From: an uncultured Pelagibacteraceae bacterium
Lineage (GTDB): Bacteria; Pseudomonadota; Alphaproteobacteria; Pelagibacterales; Pelagibacteraceae
Length of the DNA stretch: 33,928 nucleotides
NCBI GenBank assembly: GCA_902583455.1
Contig: CACHVY010000004.1
Coordinates: forward strand, 1-33,928
Direction of reading: 5' to 3'
The notes below the pieces were generated by a model that did not search any database, was not told the origin of the DNA, and saw only the letters and a program-made list of their open reading frames with translations. This document shows, one piece after another, positions 29,235 through 33,928 of this stretch. The number at the start of each line of letters is the position of its first letter. Position 1 is the first letter of the stretch. Made by a program: the position numbers and the translations under genes.

Positions 29235-29732
29235 CTAATCCATTGTCAAATTTTTTGTAATTTGATTTTTTGTATTCGAACATGGCTCAGCTATACAAGT
29301 TTTAAGTATTAATAATTTGGGTGTAATGGAATCTAAGCTAATTTTACCCAATTTAAATTCATTAGAGCCTCTAACAACACAGTTTGTTGTGCTTGTCTGA
29401 CAATTTTTTATGCCAGTATATGGATTTGAATAATTAGAAAATATAACATCTCCATAACTGTTCACCATAGCATTTATCTGTGCAGTACTATTGAAACCTT
29501 TACAAGGCCTGTAACCCTCAAGAATCTTTTCTTCTCCAAGCTCACATTTCATTATTTCTCCAGATAAATATTTATAAACTGAATCTAAGTTTGATTTTGT
29601 AGCATTGGCTTTCGCACTAGCAGTATACCCATTATAAGCAACTACTCCTACTGCAGCTAGAATACCTATGATTGCTACTACGACTAAAAGTTCTATTAGG
29701 GTGAAGCCTTTTTGTTTAATTACACCAACCAT
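29235..29732 (-). CDS. Type IV pilin-like protein, array copy 4
   Basis: The product has 165 residues with a leader of nine, MVGVIKQKG, four longer than in the other copies. The start ATG overlaps the end of copy 3 by 17 nt, which suggests coupled translation. No nearer ATG exists; only a rare ATT would give the five-residue leader seen elsewhere. Mature Glu5 is present. Cysteines are 63 (equivalent to 59), 77, 111, 118, 146 and 151, with Cys-x4-Cys at 146-151 and NPY at 103-105. The C-terminal domain is not recognised beyond these shared marks. Confidence 0.88.
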   Translation of the reverse strand: MVGVIKQKGFTLIELLVVVAIIGILAAVGVVAYNGYTASAKANATKSNLDSVYKYLSGEIMKCELGEEKILEGYRPCKGFNSTAQINAMVNSYGDVIFSNYSNPYTGIKNCQTSTTNCVVRGSNEFKLGKISLDSITPKLLILKTCIAEPCSNTKNQITKNLTMD

Positions 29733-30213
29733 CTTTAGCTATTGTTACATTATAGTATTCTTTATGAGTTTTTACCCAAAGAGCTATTTTTTTTTTTGAA
29801 GCGCCTGAATAACATTCTGTTTCATCAAATCTCATCCTCCCATCAGTATCATTTCTACCGTTTCTAGCAGTGTGTACAACAACAACATCCTTATCATAAG
29901 GATTTGTGTAACCTTGATCTAAAAAATATTGCATAAAAACAGCATTTAAAGAATTAATTCCCGAGGCATTATTTGTTACATTGCAGTTAATAGTTCTTTT
30001 ATCACTTAACTTTAACGTAGCTGTGCCCTCAACATCACAAAGTTTAAGTGATTGATTTATAAATTTGACTGCTTGTTCATGTTGTTGAAGCGTAGCATTT
30101 CTTTTAGCACTTGCCGTATACCCATTATAAGCAACCACTCCTACCGCAGCAAGAATACCGATGATTGCTACTACGACTAAGAGTTCTATTAGGGTGAAGC
30201 CTTTTTGATTCAT
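29716..30213 (-). CDS. Type IV pilin-like protein, array copy 3
   Basis: The product has 165 residues with leader MNQKG and the standard N-terminal helix with Glu5. The variable part has Cys59, Cys77, Cys134 and Cys164, the last being next to the final residue, so the pairing may differ from the Cys-x4-Cys copies. NPY lies at 104-106. It starts 1 nt after copy 2 and its end overlaps copy 4 by 17 nt. Function in a surface filament is inferred from the N-terminus only. Confidence 0.88.
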   Translation of the reverse strand: MNQKGFTLIELLVVVAIIGILAAVGVVAYNGYTASAKRNATLQQHEQAVKFINQSLKLCDVEGTATLKLSDKRTINCNVTNNASGINSLNAVFMQYFLDQGYTNPYDKDVVVVHTARNGRNDTDGRMRFDETECYSGASKKKIALWVKTHKEYYNVTIAKDGWCN

Positions 30214-30214
30214 T

Positions 30215-30715
30215 TTAAGGAATTATATTTAATCTTGTATGATTTGCACTATCTTTACAAGGAGTAGTATGACAACAATATAAATCTATTCCTGTATTGT
30301 TATCACTTATAAACACATAACCCAGATGATTGTCGTTAATTGTTCCCCAATTATTAAATACAACCAAAGATTTTTCCTGCTTAAAAGGATTTTTCATTGT
30401 GCAAAAAGAACATCTGGAATAACCAACGTAATTTATAAACGCATTTTTTGCAATTCTTCCAGGATTTTGTACTCTTAGAGGGCATAGAAAGTTTAAACTA
30501 TTGGTTTGATCAAATATATAATCTGTCATCCCTGTGTTACATTTCATAGTTTCAAGACGTATAAATTTTTCAATTGATTTACATGTAGATTTTATATTTG
30601 AAGACTTAGCACTATTCGTATATCCATTATAAGCAACCACTCCTACTGCAGCTAAAATACCAATGATTGCTACAACGACTAAAAGTTCTATTAAAGTAAA
30701 TCCTTTTTGTGGCAT
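30215..30715 (-). CDS. Type IV pilin-like protein, array copy 2, cysteine-rich
   Basis: The product has 166 residues with leader MPQKG and mature Glu5. It is the most cysteine-rich copy: Cys45, 59, 78, 102, 105, 147, 148 and 153, with Cys-x2-Cys at 102-105 and Cys-x4-Cys at 148-153. NPF lies at 109-111. Extra disulphides are the simplest reading; metal binding by the CxxC pair is possible but unsupported. The gap from copy 1 is 13 nt and copy 3 follows after 1 nt. Confidence 0.88.
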   Translation of the reverse strand: MPQKGFTLIELLVVVAIIGILAAVGVVAYNGYTNSAKSSNIKSTCKSIEKFIRLETMKCNTGMTDYIFDQTNSLNFLCPLRVQNPGRIAKNAFINYVGYSRCSFCTMKNPFKQEKSLVVFNNWGTINDNHLGYVFISDNNTGIDLYCCHTTPCKDSANHTRLNIIP

Positions 30716-30728
30716 CTTTTGTTATATT

Positions 30729-31262
30729 TTATGGAAAGATATCTATAGGGCAATAAGCAATGTAAGAAAGATTGCTAGTTTTGTAATTTCCAGTACATGG
30801 GAGTTCTATACAAGTGTGAATATGAAGAATACCAATTTTTCCACTATGTGGTCCTTGAGGATCAACAATAGTATATCCTAAATCAACAGCTTGACCCCAT
30901 CCCGAACTTGTAACCCCAATTTCACCTACTCTTCCTTGATCACCGTAAGGATTTTTAAACTTGTTTTCAGCAGCATCAACGATTGCTTGTGTAAGTGTAC
31001 CCATTGGATTTCCACCAGCTTTATACGTTGATAATAAATAAGAAGATTTAATATTACCATCAAACATATCATCTACACCTAATTGAATTTTTTGTGCTTC
31101 AGTTGTTACCCATTTGCAAACTGCATTATGATTTGATTTGGCGGCATTTTTTTTAGCACTGCTTGTATACCCATTATAAGCAACCACTCCTACTGCAGCT
31201 AGGATGCCAATGATAGCTACTACGACTAAAAGTTCTATTAGAGTAAACCCTTTGTTATTCAT
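30729..31262 (-). CDS. Type IV pilin-like protein, array copy 1 (first)
   Basis: The product has 177 residues, the longest of the six, with leader MNNKG, mature Glu5 and the common helix. It lacks the Cys at residue 59 that the other five share, but has Cys49, Cys151-x4-Cys156 and Cys171. NPY lies at 104-106. The tail ends in a hydrophobic PIDIFP. It lies 16 nt after the autotransporter gene, so the seven genes look like one operon with this as the first pilin. Confidence 0.88.
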   Translation of the reverse strand: MNNKGFTLIELLVVVAIIGILAAVGVVAYNGYTSSAKKNAAKSNHNAVCKWVTTEAQKIQLGVDDMFDGNIKSSYLLSTYKAGGNPMGTLTQAIVDAAENKFKNPYGDQGRVGEIGVTSSGWGQAVDLGYTIVDPQGPHSGKIGILHIHTCIELPCTGNYKTSNLSYIAYCPIDIFP

Positions 31263-31278
31263 AAAATTATTTTATTTA

Positions 31279-33928
31279 TCAAAACTTTTTGGATAGTGAG
31301 ACATTAGCATTTTTATCAGAGGAGTCATTAAATGCTTGTCTTGCATTAAAATTTAAATGTAATCCATTTACATCTCTTGTTACATCAACAACAGCAGCTA
31401 AATCATTATTTCCACCAATATTAAGTGAATAATCTGTTTTTCTCATTGATCTATAATTAAAACCAAATCTTAAAGCGTCTGTTCTTTCACTCTCGTTTCC
31501 TTGTATTCGTTTATAGCTTGATGTTAGTTTAATATTATCCCTGGCCTCATAATAAAACCCTATTTCTGATGATGCTAAATGTGTAGAACTTACTCCTTGT
31601 ACGAATGTATATGTCGTTGCTGTATCAGAGACATAATTCATTTTTACATCAGAAGAATTACTAAAATCTAAACTATATTCAATTACTCCAAATGGTTTTA
31701 ATGAACTATCAGAAAACTTTATTACATCATTAATCTCCATTCCAATTGATCCAAGTGCACTTTCAAAAGTTTGTTTAGAATAAGATAATGCATCTGTACC
31801 TGTTTCAGTATAAGAGTCTAGTTCAGTATAACCTAAATCAAGCCTTACAATTGGTGTTGCACTAAATTCACCTTGACCAAAAGTTTTACCATAGTTAATT
31901 GAACCAAATAATTGATTACCGTTTCTTGAACCTGTTAATGTATTTCCAGAACTCTTTCTCACACTATCAGACTCGATTATTCCAAATCCAATTAAACCTT
32001 GTATAAAGTTGTTATTATTAAAAGGTTTTGTTCTATATATAGTTAAGCTTAAACTTTCAGTATCAATACCTGTGCCATCACTTCCGACATCAGTGTCACT
32101 TAATCCATATTGAAACGCAAAACCTAAAAGATCACTCTCATTTATTTTTTTATCAAAACCAAAGGCTATATTTTGACTGTCAATTTCTCTTGGAGAGTTT
32201 TCTGAACTACCGCCATCACCAATTCTAGAGACACTTATAGAACCTTCACTCCACAAAGACCAATCATCAGGTATAAAATTAGGCTGTGTATAAGTTGATA
32301 TTGGTATAGTTTCCATCAAAGAAGCTAATATAGCGTTATTAAAATCTAATTTTATATTATTGCTTGTAAAATTATTGCTAGTTCTATTATGTCTTAAATA
32401 ACTAAGTCTACTAGTAACTATTCCAACTGATGTCCTAAATGAAGTTTTAACTTGTTCTGTGAGTGATTTGATTGAACCAGTTACATTTTTATCCGTTGTT
32501 GGATCGGTTTTTGAATTTGTTGTAAAACTTAAAGCAGTTGTTGAGCTAATTCCTGCATAAGAATTACTCGATGCATCATCAAAAGCTGTTGCATCTATTA
32601 AAACATAATATTCTATACCTGGATCAAAATCAGATGAAGGATTAACTGTAATCTGACTTGAGCCTGACCCTGTCACCTGACCACTAGTAACATCAATTTG
32701 CTCAACTGTACTATCATCGGATGTCTTTTTAATTGTAATATTTCCAGTCTCTGCATCAACACTTTCATTAAAATTTAAAATAATGTTAGCATCTAGTTCC
32801 ACGTCCGTTGCATCATCTGCAGGTGTAGAAGATGAAAGTGTAGGATTAGCATTATCAACTGTTGTAAAACTTAATGCCGTTGTAGAACTAATTCCAGCAT
32901 AAGCATTATTTGAACCGTCTTCGAATGCAGTCGCATCAATTAATAAATAATATTCAGTGGAACTATCAAAATCACTTGAGGGATTTATTGTAATTTGATC
33001 TCCGCCTGCTTGACCCATTGGACCTTGAGCACCATTACCTGTAACCTGACCACTTGTAACACCTATTTGTTCAACTGTACTATTATCAGATGTTTTTTTA
33101 ATAGTTACATTTCCAGATGTTGCATTTACACTCTCACTGAACGTAAGAACGATGTTAGCATTAACTGCAACTCCAGTAGCATTGTCAGCTGGTACTGAAG
33201 AAGAAAGAGTTGGAGCAATATTATCCTCAGTTGTAAAACTTAAGGCCGTGGTAGAGCTTATACCTGCATAAGAATTACTTGTTGCGTCATCAAAAGCTGT
33301 TGCATCAATTAATACATAATATTCTGTCGATCCTGTTAAGTCAGATGAGGGGTTGACTGTTATTTGAGTTGAGCCAGATCCAGTAACTTGACCCCCTGTA
33401 ACATCAATTGTCTCAACTGTGCTATTATCAGATGTTTTTTTAATTGTAATATTTCCACTCTCTGCATCAACATTTTCACTAAAATTTAAAACTATATTAG
33501 CTGATACTGAAACATCAGTTGCATCATCAGCTGGAGTTGATGAGCTTAAAGTTGGAATAGCATCTGCTGTTCCAAAAAATTCAATTTCATTGATTTGGTG
33601 CATACTACCATTTACAACCGAGGTAGCGTAATATCTAAAATAAGAGTAAGGAGCAGGAGTATCAAAGTCATCACCACCGCCAGTCCATTTGATTACTTCA
33701 TATCTATCTGAACCCCATGGAGAGGTTCCGTTATTACTATATGAATAAATATCAGTCCAATCACTACCATTGTTTGAACCTTGTATTTTAAAAATATCTG
33801 GATCTCTGTCTGGAACATCATTACCTGAGGTAATTGTAAAATGAGTTAAGACATACGATTGTGAAAATCCTACCGATATCCATTGTGTTGGTCCGTTACA
33901 ACACCATTTAGCATTACCAGCACCAACA
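31279..33928 (-). CDS. Autotransporter-type adhesin with discoidin-like and Ig-like domains (5' end off window)
   Basis: The frame is open to the right edge (882 visible residues); the Met at 33603 is internal. Visible residues 1-120 form a discoidin/F5-8C-like, galactose-binding fold: AKWCCNGPTQWISVGFS, RDPDIFKIQGSNNGSDWTDI and MHQINEIEFFGT. Three tandem Ig-like repeats (Big_5 type, 110-123 residues each) follow at about 125-471, then a linker with a helix (about 480-540). The last 327 residues form a beta-barrel of the autotransporter kind, starting WSLWSEGSISVSRIGDG and ending in alternating strands with terminal Phe (NVSLSKKF). This predicts a type V-secreted surface protein, with the passenger binding a glycan or other ligand (inferred). 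The signal peptide would be off the window. Six pilin-like genes follow after 16 nt. Confidence 0.88.
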   Translation of the reverse strand, partial: VGAGNAKWCCNGPTQWISVGFSQSYVLTHFTITSGNDVPDRDPDIFKIQGSNNGSDWTDIYSYSNNGTSPWGSDRYEVIKWTGGGDDFDTPAPYSYFRYYATSVVNGSMHQINEIEFFGTADAIPTLSSSTPADDATDVSVSANIVLNFSENVDAESGNITIKKTSDNSTVETIDVTGGQVTGSGSTQITVNPSSDLTGSTEYYVLIDATAFDDATSNSYAGISSTTALSFTTEDNIAPTLSSSVPADNATGVAVNANIVLTFSESVNATSGNVTIKKTSDNSTVEQIGVTSGQVTGNGAQGPMGQAGGDQITINPSSDFDSSTEYYLLIDATAFEDGSNNAYAGISSTTALSFTTVDNANPTLSSSTPADDATDVELDANIILNFNESVDAETGNITIKKTSDDSTVEQIDVTSGQVTGSGSSQITVNPSSDFDPGIEYYVLIDATAFDDASSNSYAGISSTTALSFTTNSKTDPTTDKNVTGSIKSLTEQVKTSFRTSVGIVTSRLSYLRHNRTSNNFTSNNIKLDFNNAILASLMETIPISTYTQPNFIPDDWSLWSEGSISVSRIGDGGSSENSPREIDSQNIAFGFDKKINESDLLGFAFQYGLSDTDVGSDGTGIDTESLSLTIYRTKPFNNNNFIQGLIGFGIIESDSVRKSSGNTLTGSRNGNQLFGSINYGKTFGQGEFSATPIVRLDLGYTELDSYTETGTDALSYSKQTFESALGSIGMEINDVIKFSDSSLKPFGVIEYSLDFSNSSDVKMNYVSDTATTYTFVQGVSSTHLASSEIGFYYEARDNIKLTSSYKRIQGNESERTDALRFGFNYRSMRKTDYSLNIGGNNDLAAVVDVTRDVNGLHLNFNARQAFNDSSDKNANVSLSKKF
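31282..32262 (-). other. C-terminal autotransporter beta-barrel domain
   Basis: About 327 residues of alternating polar/aromatic short strands, with a barrel-typical first strand (WSLWSEGSISVS) and C-terminal Phe as expected for BAM-dependent outer-membrane insertion. Its size fits the 12-stranded autotransporter domain (usually about 260-330 residues). Confidence 0.82.
32515..32844 (-). repeat. Ig-like repeat 3 of the adhesin
   Basis: This 110-residue unit starts PTLSSSTPADDATDVELDAN and ends with STTALSFTTN. It is closely similar to repeats 1 and 2 and matches the Big_5 bacterial Ig-like pattern (P-A-D-x-A-T-x-V near the start, EYYVLID and sttaLsFTT near the end). It is the unit nearest the barrel. 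Confidence 0.85.
32845..33213 (-). repeat. Ig-like repeat 2 of the adhesin, with 9-residue insertion
   Basis: This 123-residue unit starts PTLSSSVPADNATGVAVNAN. It is 9 residues longer than repeat 1 because of a Gly/Gln-rich insertion reading GAQGPMGQAGGD between VTGN and QITINPSS (about 32998-33030), which resembles collagen-like Gly-x-y triplets. Confidence 0.85.
33214..33555 (-). repeat. Ig-like repeat 1 of the adhesin
   Basis: This 114-residue unit starts PTLSSSTPADDATDVSVSAN, directly after the discoidin-like domain. It is the first of three tandem DNA repeats with visible nucleotide similarity (for example around the GTTGTAAAACTTAA segments in the given strand). Confidence 0.85.

Larger units (their letters stand above)
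28605..31262 (-). repeat. Six near-identical 5' coding blocks of the pilin array
   Basis: The first ~37 codons recur at about 31152-31262, 30605-30715, 30103-30213, 29610-29720, 29110-29220 and 28605-28715. The blocks encode GFTLIELLVVVAIIGILAAV plus GVVAYNGYT. They differ at only a handful of positions, mostly silent, whereas the following coding sequence cannot be aligned easily at the DNA level. They are dispersed direct repeats about 500 nt apart that could support recombination. Confidence 0.9.

Noticed and set aside
29221..29283. Longer start for pilin copy 5
   Set aside because: It would place 21 residues before the prepilin leader and overlap copy 4; the other copies have leaders of five (nine in copy 4).
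30663..30881. Plus-strand ORF opposite the pilin genes
   Set aside because: It is antisense to the conserved pilin 5' block and the end of copy 1, with no recognisable product; a shadow frame.
28602..31262. CRISPR array or phase-variable cassette array
   Set aside because: The repeats are about 110 nt, coding, about 500 nt apart and each at the start of a full gene; no short palindromic repeats or cas genes are seen.
33601..33603. Met at 33603 as the adhesin start
   Set aside because: The frame is open to the window edge and the upstream 108 codons encode a coherent discoidin-like domain whose last strand lies after this Met.

Overview
The window looks like a streamlined, AT-rich alphaproteobacterium, most likely of the SAR11 / Candidatus Pelagibacter group. 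This is inferred from the very low G+C, the lysine/isoleucine/asparagine-rich proteins, the near absence of intergenic DNA, the many 1-, 4- and 8-nt stop/start overlaps, and the alphaproteobacterial order tRNA-Tyr, tRNA-Gly, tuf, tRNA-Trp, secE, nusG. No 16S sequence is present to prove it.

Region 1 (1-25742, all minus strand) is one nearly unbroken block of translation, transcription and secretion genes. In transcription order it runs tRNA-Tyr, tRNA-Gly, tuf, tRNA-Trp, secE, nusG, rplK, rplA, rplJ, rplL, rpoB, a small secreted cytochrome c, rpoC. After a 153-nt gap with a candidate promoter it continues rpsL, rpsG, fusA, rpsJ, rplC, rplD, rplW, rplB, rpsS, rplV, rpsC, rplP, rpmC, rpsQ, rplN, rplX, rplE, rpsN, rpsH, rplF, rplR, rpsE, rplO, secY (secY runs off the left edge). 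Departures from the usual order are: no tuf between fusA and rpsJ, no rpmD (L30) between rpsE and rplO, a cytochrome c gene between rpoB and rpoC, and a Cys-to-Ser change at a zinc-ligand position in RpoC.

Region 2 (25743-28168) is a short mixed segment. An rRNA methyltransferase of the RlmB type and tRNA-Thr lie on the plus strand. On the minus strand are a small secreted protein, a two-helix membrane protein, NAD kinase and tRNA-Leu. The NAD kinase start codon lies only 3 nt beyond the tRNA-Leu CCA end.

Region 3 (28236-33928, minus strand) is the unusual part. A large surface protein comes first in transcription order (5' end off the window): a discoidin/F5-8C-like domain, three tandem Ig-like repeats, a linker and a C-terminal autotransporter-type beta-barrel. 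Sixteen nucleotides downstream begin six consecutive type IV pilin-like genes. They have almost identical first ~35 codons, nearly identical even at silent positions, but strongly different C-terminal domains that still share a Cys at about residue 59, an Asn-Pro-Tyr/Phe motif and, in four of six, a Cys-x4-Cys motif near the end. The seven genes are packed like one operon and end against tRNA-Leu. I read this as a candidate surface-diversification locus: an array of complete pilin variants on a homogenised secretion/assembly module, linked to a variable autotransporter adhesin. No pilus assembly machinery, mobile element or CRISPR array is visible.
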